Shown here piece by piece: positions 8,247 through 15,065 of a stretch of 15,065 nt of DNA (the stretch's first letter is position 1; the number at the start of each line of letters is the position of its first letter). Below the pieces are notes generated by a model. It worked only from the letters and a program-made list of their open reading frames with translations. It made no database searches and was not told the DNA's origin. The DNA comes from Streptomyces asiaticus. GTDB taxonomy: Bacteria > Actinomycetota > Actinomycetes > Streptomycetales > Streptomycetaceae. Location: contig NZ_JAGSHX010000005.1 of NCBI RefSeq assembly GCF_018138715.1, positions 1-15,065 of the forward strand, in the 5' to 3' direction. Both the position numbers and the translations under genes were made by a program.

Positions 8247-9727
8247 CGGGCCGAATCGACGGCGTACCGAGCGACATCTGGCATGAGGAGGTGCTTGCCC
8301 CGCAGTTCGCCTACGAGGTGGAGCATCTGCTCGGCCATTACCTCGCCATCGAGAAGGTCCTGCTGCTGGAGTACGTGCGGATGGGGCTGGTGGACGCCGC
8401 CGGGGCGGCGGGGATCGGGGCACGGCTCGACTCGCTGACCCCGGACGTCGTCCGCGCCGACCCGAAGGAGAATATGTCGGACATCTCCTTCGCCGTCGAG
8501 CGGCACGTCCTGTCCGGCCCGGTCCCGCCGTTCCACGCGTGGCACGTGGACCGCAGCCGCAACGACCTCCAGGTCTGCGCCCAGTTGATGTGCGCTCGCG
8601 AGAACCTGACCGCTGTGGCCGCCGACCTGCTGTCGCTGGGCCGTGCCGCCACCTCGCTCGCCGCCCGGTACGCCGACGTGCCCATGCCGGGATACACCCA
8701 TGCCCAGGCCGCGCAGGTCATCAGCCCGGGTTTCCACCTCACGGCCCTCGCCGCCGAGACCACGGCCACCTTGCGCGGGATGCTGCACACCTACGACGAG
8801 GTCGATACCTGCCCGCTCGGCTCGGGAACGATGGCCGGCCAGGAGCTCGCCTGGGACCGCGTTCGCATGGCCGAGCTGCTCGGCTTCTCCCGTGTCCAGC
8901 CGCATGCGCTGGTGGCTGTCGCCTCCCGCGGCTGGACCATGGCGATCTCCGGCGATCTGGCCCGCTACGCGGTGACGCTGAGCCGTTTCGCCACCGACCT
9001 CATGGCCTGGGGCGGCAGCGGTTTCGGCTTCCTGGAGCTTCCTGACGAGCTGTCGGGTATCTCGGCGGCCATGCCGCAGAAGCGCAACTTTCCCGTGCTG
9101 GAGCGCATCCGAGGCCGGTGTGCCCACGTCGCCGGGTGCGCGGCCGACATCGCCGCCGGGCAGCGCAACACCGCGTACACCAACACCGTGGAGGTGTCGA
9201 AGGAAGCGGGCGGGCACCTGCGCACCCAATTCGACGCCATGCGCTCGGTGCTGCGGCTGACGCGGGCGGTCATCGCCGGAGCGGCCTTCTCGGCGGACCG
9301 GATGCGCGAGGCGTGTGCGGGGGAGTACCTGGGAGGATTCACCCTCGCGAACCAGCTGACGCTGGAGTGCGGCATCCCCTGGCGGACGGCTCAGGTGATC
9401 TCCGGGCGGTACATCAAGCGCGCCCTGGAGAAGGGGCTGCGGCCGGCCGTACCAGACGGCTCGCTACTGGCCACGCTCTGCGCCGACGCGGGATACGAGG
9501 TCGCGCGGACCGACGCCCTCCTCGTCGCCGCCTTCGACGTGGACGAAGGACTGCGGGCCAAGCGATCGGCCGGCTCGGCCCACCCCGACGAGGTGCGGGC
9601 GATGCTCGCCGACCAGGACGGCGAATTCGCGAAGCTCACCGAGGAGTGGTCCCGGCGCGAACGCAGATCCGCCGATGCCGCCCGCCAACGGGACGACCTG
9701 CTCACCGCGGCCGAGCGGCGGTCATGA
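8237..9727 (+). CDS. Argininosuccinate-lyase-like enzyme, probably fumarate-releasing lyase of diamino acid synthesis
   Basis: This 496-residue protein belongs to the fumarase/aspartase/argininosuccinate lyase superfamily, whose members eliminate fumarate from N-succinyl-type adducts. Visible motifs are DRSRND (105-110, as in argininosuccinate lyase), PGYTHAQ with catalytic His155, PLGSGTMAG (193-201) and the signature around SAAMPQKRN, with catalytic Ser276, Lys282, Asn284 and Glu289 at the family spacing. The enzyme therefore looks active. It sits between NRPS and kinase/PLP genes with no argininosuccinate synthase nearby, so a dedicated role is more likely than arginine synthesis: releasing fumarate from an aspartate adduct of 2-aminobutyrate to leave 2,3-diaminobutyrate. 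This matches the argininosuccinate-lyase-like protein known from friulimicin (DabB) and pacidamycin-type clusters (family knowledge; assignment inferred). Its last bases overlap the kinase start as ATGA, implying translational coupling. Confidence 0.88.
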   Translation: MAVTGRIDGVPSDIWHEEVLAPQFAYEVEHLLGHYLAIEKVLLLEYVRMGLVDAAGAAGIGARLDSLTPDVVRADPKENMSDISFAVERHVLSGPVPPFHAWHVDRSRNDLQVCAQLMCARENLTAVAADLLSLGRAATSLAARYADVPMPGYTHAQAAQVISPGFHLTALAAETTATLRGMLHTYDEVDTCPLGSGTMAGQELAWDRVRMAELLGFSRVQPHALVAVASRGWTMAISGDLARYAVTLSRFATDLMAWGGSGFGFLELPDELSGISAAMPQKRNFPVLERIRGRCAHVAGCAADIAAGQRNTAYTNTVEVSKEAGGHLRTQFDAMRSVLRLTRAVIAGAAFSADRMREACAGEYLGGFTLANQLTLECGIPWRTAQVISGRYIKRALEKGLRPAVPDGSLLATLCADAGYEVARTDALLVAAFDVDEGLRAKRSAGSAHPDEVRAMLADQDGEFAKLTEEWSRRERRSADAARQRDDLLTAAERRS

Positions 9728-10644
9728 GGGAGCCGGCGCTGGTCGCCCGCCGGCCGGGCGTGGACCTGCGCGAGGGCGCGGGCACCGCCTGCGGAACCTT
9801 CGGCGAGCTGCTTCAAGGGGTGCTGCCCGACGGAGTCGACTTCCTCGTCACATTCCCGATCACTCGCGGCACCCGGGCGTGGTTCCGGTACGACCGCGAC
9901 GGCCCACTGCACGTCTTCCCCTCCCACAAGACCAAGTCGCTGCGCCTGGCGCGGGCCATGTTCGACGTCCGAGGCGTCGGCGGCGGCGGCTCCCTGGTCC
10001 TCGACAGCGGCTTGGCCGTGGGGAAAGGGCTCGCCAGTTCCTCCGCCGACCTGGTCGCCACGGCCAGGGCCGTGGGGGCGGTGCTCGGCTTGGACACCTC
10101 GCCCGCGGCCGTCGAAGGCTGGCTGCGCCCGATCGAGCCCACTGACGGGGTGATGCACCCGGGGATCGTGGTGTTCGAGCACCGGACGGTCCGGTTGCGC
10201 GCGTCGCTCGGCACCCTGCCCCCGGCCACGGTGGTGGCCGTCGACGAGGGCGGTCACCTCGACACGGTGGCCTTCAACCGGCGGCCCCTGCACCGCACGC
10301 CTGCCCAGAAACGCGAGTACGAGCGCCTGATGCGGGACCTCACCACCGCCGTCGACCACGGGGACCTCGCCCGGGTGGGTGCGATCGCCACCCGCAGCGC
10401 GGTCCTCAACCAGCGGCTCGTTCCCAAACGGAACCTGGACGCCATGATCCGGGTCAGCGACGAGATCGGCGCTCTGGGCGTGGTCTGCGCCCACAGCGGC
10501 ACCATGCTCGGCCTCCTGCTCGACGCCGGCGACCCCGACCACCAGCACAAGCTGTCGGCCGCCGCCGCGGCATGTTCGCGCCTGCCCGGCGCCACCACCG
10601 TCTTTCGTTCGTTCACATCACCAGGGAGCGCGCATGCGTCATGA
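9724..10644 (+). CDS. GHMP kinase, probable L-threonine kinase (PduX/DabC-like)
   Basis: This 306-residue cytoplasmic enzyme is a GHMP-family small-molecule kinase. The N-terminal CGTFGELLQG (23-32) and EPTDG (138-142) are typical of the PduX threonine-kinase branch, and the ATP loop is GKGLASSSAD (100-109). A C-terminal segment CAHSGTMLGL (255-264) matches the family's third glycine-containing motif. The expected reaction is ATP + L-threonine to O-phospho-L-threonine. Next to a beta-replacing PLP enzyme and a lyase, this would turn the hydroxyl into a leaving group for installing nitrogen at C3 (inference). Cobalamin use, the classical PduX role, is less likely because no corrinoid genes are present. 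Serine or homoserine as substrate cannot be excluded. The start ATG shares ATGA with the lyase stop; no strong ribosome-binding site is seen, so coupling is likely. Its 3' end overlaps the next gene by 11 bases. Confidence 0.85.
   Translation: MREPALVARRPGVDLREGAGTACGTFGELLQGVLPDGVDFLVTFPITRGTRAWFRYDRDGPLHVFPSHKTKSLRLARAMFDVRGVGGGGSLVLDSGLAVGKGLASSSADLVATARAVGAVLGLDTSPAAVEGWLRPIEPTDGVMHPGIVVFEHRTVRLRASLGTLPPATVVAVDEGGHLDTVAFNRRPLHRTPAQKREYERLMRDLTTAVDHGDLARVGAIATRSAVLNQRLVPKRNLDAMIRVSDEIGALGVVCAHSGTMLGLLLDAGDPDHQHKLSAAAAACSRLPGATTVFRSFTSPGSAHAS
10623..10628 (+). promoter_or_regulatory. Ribosome-binding site for the PLP/ATP-grasp gene
   Basis: AGGGAG lies five bases before ATG 10634, inside the end of the kinase gene. 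A second ATG at 10641 is out of frame with the product, so 10634 is the start. Confidence 0.65.
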
Positions 10645-12865
10645 CACCATCGTCGACGCGATAGGCAACACCCCGGCCGTACGGCTGCGGGTGGACGCCG
10701 CCGAGGGGGTCGAGGCCTACGCCAAGCTGGAGCTGCTGAACCCCTACGCGATGAAGGACCGTGTCGCCCGGCAGATGATCCTCGAGGCCCGCCGGTCCGG
10801 TGCGCTCGAAGAAGGCGCGCCCATCGTGGAGAGCTCGTCCGGCACGATGGCGCTGGGAATCGCTCTCGTCGGCACCTACCTGGGGCACCCCGTGCACATC
10901 GTCACGGACCCCCGCATCGACCCGATCACCCTCACCAAACTGGAGGCCCTCGGGTGCGTGGTCCACGTGGTGGAGACGATGACCGGGCAGGGGTGGCAGA
11001 GCGCCCGGCTGGAGCGGCTCGCGGAGCTGATGAGCGGCATGCCCGGTGCCTACTGGCCCCAGCAGTACAGCAACCCGCAGAACCCGGCCGCGTACCGCAC
11101 GCTGGCCGACGAACTGATCGAGGCCCTGGGAACGGTGGACGTCGTGGTCGGCTCCGTCGGCAGCGGCGGCTCCTTGTGCGGTACGTCGGCGGCGCTGCTG
11201 GAGCGGCTGCCCGACCTGAAGGTGGTCGGTGTCGACTGCGTCGGCAGCGTGCTCTTCGGCCAGCCCGACGTACCGGCCCGCAAACAGAGCGGACTGGGCA
11301 ACAGCCTGTACCCGGACAACATCGACTACCGGCTCTTCGACGAGGTGCACTGGCTCTCGGACGACGAGGCGTTCGACGCCACCCAGCGGCTCGCCCGGGA
11401 ACAGAAGATCTTCGCCGGGAACACCTCCGGGTCGGTGTACCGGATCCTGACCCACCTCGCCGCCGAGGCGGGGCCCGGCACCCGTCTGGTGGGAATCCTG
11501 CCGGATCGCGGCGACCGCTACGTGGACAGCGTGTACCGCCACCGGCCCGCCGGCCCGATCGCCACCCGGCCCGTCGAGGTCCCCTACGGCACGACGGTCA
11601 CCGGTTGGTCGTTCGCCTCGATCCCGCGCGAGAACCGTCCCGTCCTGGTCTTTGTGGAGTCGAATACGACAGGGACGGGCATGCTCGCGTTGCGCACCGC
11701 CGTGCGGCTCGGCTTCGAGCCGGTCCTGCTGGCCAAGGACCCCGCTCGCTACGCCGGCCTCGACGGCACCGGCTGCCGGACGGTCGCCTGCGACACCGAG
11801 AGCGACGCGGACGTCCTCCGGGCGGTTCGGGAGGCGGCCGGGAAACGGACCATCGCCGGGCTCACGACGACCAGTGACTTCTATCTGGAACACACCGCAC
11901 GGCTGGCCGCCGCGCTCGGCCTGCCGGGCCACGCCCCGGAGACGATGACGGCCTGCCGCGACAAGTCGCTGACCCGTACGGCGCTGAGGGACGCCGGGGT
12001 GCCGCAGCCGGCGTTCGCTGTGATCGGCGACTCCGCCGACATCGCCGGTGCCGTCGCGTCCGTGGGCCTGCCGTGCGTGGTCAAGCCCGTGGGCGGATCG
12101 GGGTCGCAGGACGTGCTGTGGTGCGAGGACGCCGCCACGGCCGCCGAGCACGCCGCCCGCGTCCTGGCCGTGACCGAGAACGTTCGCGGCCAGGCCACCG
12201 CCGGCAAGGTCCTGATCGAGGAGTACGCCCGCGGGCCGGAATACAGCGTGGAGATGTTCTGCGACAACGGGCAGGCCGCCTGCCTAGGGGTGACCCAGCG
12301 CACCGCGTGCGCGCTGCCCTACTTCGTCGAGACCGGCCACGTCTTCCCTGCCGAGCTGCCGGAGGCCACCTCCGGCGAACTCGCGGAGTCGGCCCGCCAA
12401 GCGCTCAAGGCGGTGGGCTTCGACCGAGGTCCCGCACACGTCGAGATCAGGATGACGGACATGGGCCCCGTGGTCATCGAGATCAACGCCAGGCTCGCCG
12501 GCGGCATGATCCCCGAACTCGTCCGTGCGGCGACGGGGATCGACCTTCTGGAGCAGCAGGTGCGGGCCGCGGCCGGGTACCCGGTGCGGCTGCTCGCCGA
12601 CAGGGCCCGGCACGCGGGCATCAGATTCCTGGTCGCGCGTCGGACAGGACGCCTGGTGGCCATCACGGGAACAGCGGAGGCGGAGCGTGTGCCCGGCGTC
12701 GAACGGGTGGTGACCACCGGCTCCCCGGGCCGTGCGGTACGGCCGCCGCGGGACGCCTATGACCGACTCGGCTACGTGGTCGCGGGCGGCGACTCGGCCC
12801 AGGAGGTCCTGGAGACTCTGGACGCCGCCGTACGGCTGGTGGACGTGGTGACCGACCAGGACTGA
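10634..12865 (+). CDS. Cysteine-synthase-like PLP enzyme fused to an ATP-grasp ligase
   Basis: This 743-residue protein has two enzymes in one chain. Residues 1-310 are a fold-type II PLP enzyme of the cysteine synthase/SbnA type: Lys41 in NPYAMKDR should hold PLP, GSVGSGGS (173-180) binds its phosphate, and PDRGDRY (290-296) is family-typical. The loop usually reading TSGNT is SSSGT (67-71), with Thr replacing the Asn that contacts PLP. Residues about 335-743 are an ATP-grasp carboxylate-amine ligase domain: Lys484 in VVKPVGGSGS, IEEYARG (528-534), and metal ligands Glu616 and Asn618 in EINARLAGG, as in amino-acid ligases. The PLP half probably performs beta-replacement on O-phosphothreonine with aspartate or another amine donor (inferred from the flanking kinase and lyase). 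The ATP-grasp half may activate a carboxylate to form a peptide or amide bond; its substrate is unknown. It is the last gene of the operon, followed by a terminator-like hairpin. Confidence 0.88.
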   Translation: MRHDTIVDAIGNTPAVRLRVDAAEGVEAYAKLELLNPYAMKDRVARQMILEARRSGALEEGAPIVESSSGTMALGIALVGTYLGHPVHIVTDPRIDPITLTKLEALGCVVHVVETMTGQGWQSARLERLAELMSGMPGAYWPQQYSNPQNPAAYRTLADELIEALGTVDVVVGSVGSGGSLCGTSAALLERLPDLKVVGVDCVGSVLFGQPDVPARKQSGLGNSLYPDNIDYRLFDEVHWLSDDEAFDATQRLAREQKIFAGNTSGSVYRILTHLAAEAGPGTRLVGILPDRGDRYVDSVYRHRPAGPIATRPVEVPYGTTVTGWSFASIPRENRPVLVFVESNTTGTGMLALRTAVRLGFEPVLLAKDPARYAGLDGTGCRTVACDTESDADVLRAVREAAGKRTIAGLTTTSDFYLEHTARLAAALGLPGHAPETMTACRDKSLTRTALRDAGVPQPAFAVIGDSADIAGAVASVGLPCVVKPVGGSGSQDVLWCEDAATAAEHAARVLAVTENVRGQATAGKVLIEEYARGPEYSVEMFCDNGQAACLGVTQRTACALPYFVETGHVFPAELPEATSGELAESARQALKAVGFDRGPAHVEIRMTDMGPVVIEINARLAGGMIPELVRAATGIDLLEQQVRAAAGYPVRLLADRARHAGIRFLVARRTGRLVAITGTAEAERVPGVERVVTTGSPGRAVRPPRDAYDRLGYVVAGGDSAQEVLETLDAAVRLVDVVTDQD

Positions 12866-12887
12866 CCGTCGGTGTACACCTTCATGG

Positions 12888-12936
12888 GTGCGGTGGGGGC
12901 TGAGCGTGAGCCACACGGGCGCAGCCCCCACCGTGC
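12888..12936. terminator. Convergent-gene hairpin terminator
   Basis: CGGTGGGGGCTG (12891-12902) pairs perfectly with CAGCCCCCACCG (12925-12936 region, arm 12922-12933), extendable by three wobble/regular pairs to 12888 and 12936, with a 19-base loop. There is no U-tract, as is common for actinomycete terminators. It sits 22 bases after the operon's last stop and 20 bases beyond the regulator's stop, so it can serve both strands. Confidence 0.75.
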
Positions 12937-12956
12937 GAGTGAAGACCCCAGTTCGG

Positions 12957-15065
12957 TCATCCGATTCTTCGTACGCCTCGCAGCTCACGCGATCGAGAAG
13001 ACCGGTCCGCACCCGCCGTGGACACCCACACCAGTGGAGCGGCCTCAGCCAGCGGCCCCGGGCTCGGGGGAGACACGGCGGGGCGCACGGCCGCGGTTCG
13101 CCGCTCCGCGGCCCATGCCGCGATATGGGCACGCGAGCGCAGGCCCAGGGTGGTTCTGATGTGGCGGATATGCGTCTCGACGGTGCGCACCGACACATGC
13201 ATCCGGGCGGCGATCTGCCGGTTGGTCAGTCCTTCGACCACCAGAGCGGTCACGTCCCGCTCCCGCTTGCTCAGCAGGCCGTCGGAGTCCTCCGCGGTCG
13301 CGCCGGTCGCCTGGGAGCCGAGGGCGAAGGCGAGGACATGACGGTGCCGCATCGCGTGTCCGGCTTCGAGCGAGGCGCCGGCCCGGTTCGGCGGCAGGGC
13401 CTTCAGTGCCGCGGACCGTGCCGCGTTCACCCGCTCCCGCCACCACGCGTCACCCCACGAAGCAGGCGGACCGATCTGCTCGGCTGCCCCGATGAGCTGA
13501 AGCACTCTCTCGAACCGGTGGGCGCGGGCGGCGACGATGGCCAGCCCTTGGAGCGCGTCGGCCGGTCCGCGCGTGTGCTCCGCGGGACCGCGCAACGACT
13601 CGGTGAAGTACGCCTCCGCTGTCGGCAGGTCGTCCTTCTCGAGAGCGAGCGCGCCCGCCGTGACGAGAACCGCGTGCAGCCACCGTGGCGGCACCCTCAT
13701 TCGCAGGAGGGGCAGGAACTCCTCGATCACCTGCTCGGCCCGGCCCAGTTCACCGTTGAGCAGCTGGTAGCGGGCGAGACCGACCCGACAGAGAGCCGTC
13801 AGGGTTTCGTCACGCAGACGGTGGCCGATCTTCAGACACTCCCGCAGGTCCGCCACGGCACTGCCCTGGTCGCCGTGTGTTTCGTGGAGCGCACTGCGTA
13901 ACAGCAGGAGGCGGCTGAGGAGCGGATCGCGGCCGTAGCCGCGTTCCAGCTCCACGGCCTGCTCGGCATAGCGCATGGCCGTGCCGTAGTCCCCCTGCCG
14001 CCCCGCCAGCGCGGCCGCACACTCAAGGGCGACGCTCCGGTAGGGCGATGACTCGATGCCGCGGTCCAGGATGTGCGAGAGCAGTGTCAGCGTGTCGTCC
14101 GCGGGTCCCGGTGACAACTCCACCGTGGCCAGTGCGCCGGCCAGGAGCAGTTGCCGCTCGTCGGTGCCAGGGATCAGCCAGTGGAGGGCATGGGCGAGAT
14201 TGCCGTGTTCCGCCGCCAGATGTCGGAGCACCGCGGGCTGGATGAACGTTTCCCTGTGGAGCGGTTCTGATAGTTGCGTCAGCCACGTCACCAGCCGCCC
14301 GTACGTCTCGGTGTCCTCACTTTCGGCAACGAGCCGTTCGTGACCGAAGCCTCGCATCGATTCCAGCAGCCGGAACCGTGCCGGACCGTCCTGATCGGTG
14401 TACGGAGTGATGACGGACTTGACCGAAAGGGCGATCAGCAGTTCGGACGTTCCCGGTTCCGCGGCGCTGCCGTCGGCGGCCACCGCGGCAGCCGTGTCAA
14501 ACCCGAAGCCGCCCGGCAGTACGGACAGCCCGCGCAGCAGCGACCGTTCGGCTGGATTCAGCAGGTCGTAGCCCCATTGGAGGGAGGCCCGCAGACTCTG
14601 ATGCCGTTGGTCCGCCAGCCGCCATCCGTTTGTCAGCAGGGACAGGCGGTCGTCCAGGCGAGCCCTGACCTCGGCCGGCGGAAACACTCTTATCAGCCGG
14701 GCAGCCATCTCGATGGGGAGCGGCAGGCCGTCGAGCCGGATGCAGATCTCGCCCACGTGCCTGGCGTTCTCCTGGGTGAGCTGGAAATCCGGCACCACCG
14801 TTCGCGCCCGGTCCAGGAACAGAAGCACGGCGTCCGACCGCAGACACTCCGAGAGAGACGAATCACCGTCCACATCGGGTAGCGCCAGACCGGACAGTGA
14901 GAACATGGCCTCCCCTGGGAGACGCAATGGTTCCCGGCTGGTGGCGACGACCCGCAGATACGGATGGCTTGGCAGCAGCTCGCTCAGCATCAACCCGCAC
15001 TCGTCCAGGACGTGCTCGCAGTCGTCCAGTACCAGCAGGCGTTCACTCTCGTTCGCGTACGGGGC
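12957..15065 (-). CDS. Large LuxR-family transcriptional regulator with NB-ARC-like ATPase and TPR-like region, N-terminus missing
   Basis: This is the C-terminal 702 residues of a cytoplasmic DNA-binding regulator; the frame is open at the right window edge and the Walker A region lies outside. The first visible segment, LLVLDDCEHVLDECG, is the Walker B of the STAND/NB-ARC ATPase type, followed by a winged-helix-like part (GYDLLNPAERSLLRGLSV). The middle is a long, Leu/Ala-rich helical region resembling tetratricopeptide repeats. The C-terminal LuxR helix-turn-helix spans 13113-13277 (LTNRQIAARMHVSVRTVETH). After it comes a Pro/Ala/Ser-rich tail of about 50 residues. A Leu codon at 13899-13901 is TTA, rare in Streptomyces and read by the bldA tRNA, so production may be tied to development. 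Rare ATA-AGA codons lie near 14688. It faces the biosynthetic operon convergently and may be its pathway activator (inference). Confidence 0.9.
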   Translation of the reverse strand, partial: APYANESERLLVLDDCEHVLDECGLMLSELLPSHPYLRVVATSREPLRLPGEAMFSLSGLALPDVDGDSSLSECLRSDAVLLFLDRARTVVPDFQLTQENARHVGEICIRLDGLPLPIEMAARLIRVFPPAEVRARLDDRLSLLTNGWRLADQRHQSLRASLQWGYDLLNPAERSLLRGLSVLPGGFGFDTAAAVAADGSAAEPGTSELLIALSVKSVITPYTDQDGPARFRLLESMRGFGHERLVAESEDTETYGRLVTWLTQLSEPLHRETFIQPAVLRHLAAEHGNLAHALHWLIPGTDERQLLLAGALATVELSPGPADDTLTLLSHILDRGIESSPYRSVALECAAALAGRQGDYGTAMRYAEQAVELERGYGRDPLLSRLLLLRSALHETHGDQGSAVADLRECLKIGHRLRDETLTALCRVGLARYQLLNGELGRAEQVIEEFLPLLRMRVPPRWLHAVLVTAGALALEKDDLPTAEAYFTESLRGPAEHTRGPADALQGLAIVAARAHRFERVLQLIGAAEQIGPPASWGDAWWRERVNAARSAALKALPPNRAGASLEAGHAMRHRHVLAFALGSQATGATAEDSDGLLSKRERDVTALVVEGLTNRQIAARMHVSVRTVETHIRHIRTTLGLRSRAHIAAWAAERRTAAVRPAVSPPSPGPLAEAAPLVWVSTAGADRSSRSRELRGVRRIG

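Noticed and set aside
8237..9727. Primary-metabolism argH
   Set aside because: No arginine genes are adjacent, the gene overlaps NRPS and kinase genes, and the active-site loop deviates from typical ArgH.
10613..12151. Open frame on the - strand opposite the PLP/ATP-grasp gene
   Set aside because: The + strand frame has clear PLP and ATP-grasp motifs; the opposite frame has none.
12872..13159. Small + strand ORF after the operon
   Set aside because: It runs through the terminator hairpin and antisense to the regulator's helix-turn-helix end, with no motif or ribosome-binding site.

Overview
The window reads as an actinomycete chromosome fragment, most likely Streptomyces or a close relative. 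Base composition is strongly GC-rich, codon third positions are almost all G/C, genes overlap by a few bases, GTG starts occur, and the regulator carries a single TTA (bldA-type) leucine codon. No tRNA, rRNA, CRISPR array or mobile element was seen.

Layout. (1) 1-3206, + strand: two overlapping ABC exporter half-transporter genes, the first truncated by the window edge. Together they look like a heterodimeric exporter with one degenerate and one canonical ATP site. (2) 3207-3379: a 173-base gap with short palindromes and a ribosome-binding site, the likely promoter region of the next operon. (3) 3380-12865, + strand: five tightly overlapping genes. They encode an NRPS protein (adenylation - carrier protein - Fe(II)/2-oxoglutarate oxygenase), a condensation - carrier protein NRPS, an argininosuccinate-lyase-like enzyme, a GHMP kinase of the threonine-kinase (PduX-like) type, and a fusion of a cysteine-synthase-like PLP enzyme with an ATP-grasp ligase. 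(4) 12866-12956: a short convergent intergenic region with a strong hairpin, probably a shared terminator. (5) 12957-15065, - strand: a large LuxR-type regulator with an NB-ARC-like ATPase region, cut off at its N-terminus by the window edge.

How the genes may work together (inference). Kinase, PLP enzyme and lyase form the set expected for making 2,3-diaminobutyrate from threonine: O-phosphorylation, beta-replacement of phosphate by the amino group of aspartate, then release of fumarate. This is the logic proposed for the dab genes of friulimicin and for comparable pac genes of pacidamycin. The adenylation domain has an acidic pocket that could bind a side-chain amine, so it may load the diamino acid onto its own carrier domain, where the fused oxygenase could modify it. 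The separate condensation-carrier protein would then join it to another unit, and the ATP-grasp domain could add or activate a further one. The ABC pair would export the product or give self-resistance. No thioesterase, second adenylation domain or MbtH protein is visible, so the cluster extends beyond the window or relies on partners elsewhere. I do not recognise this exact set of genes as a known cluster, and the product is unknown.
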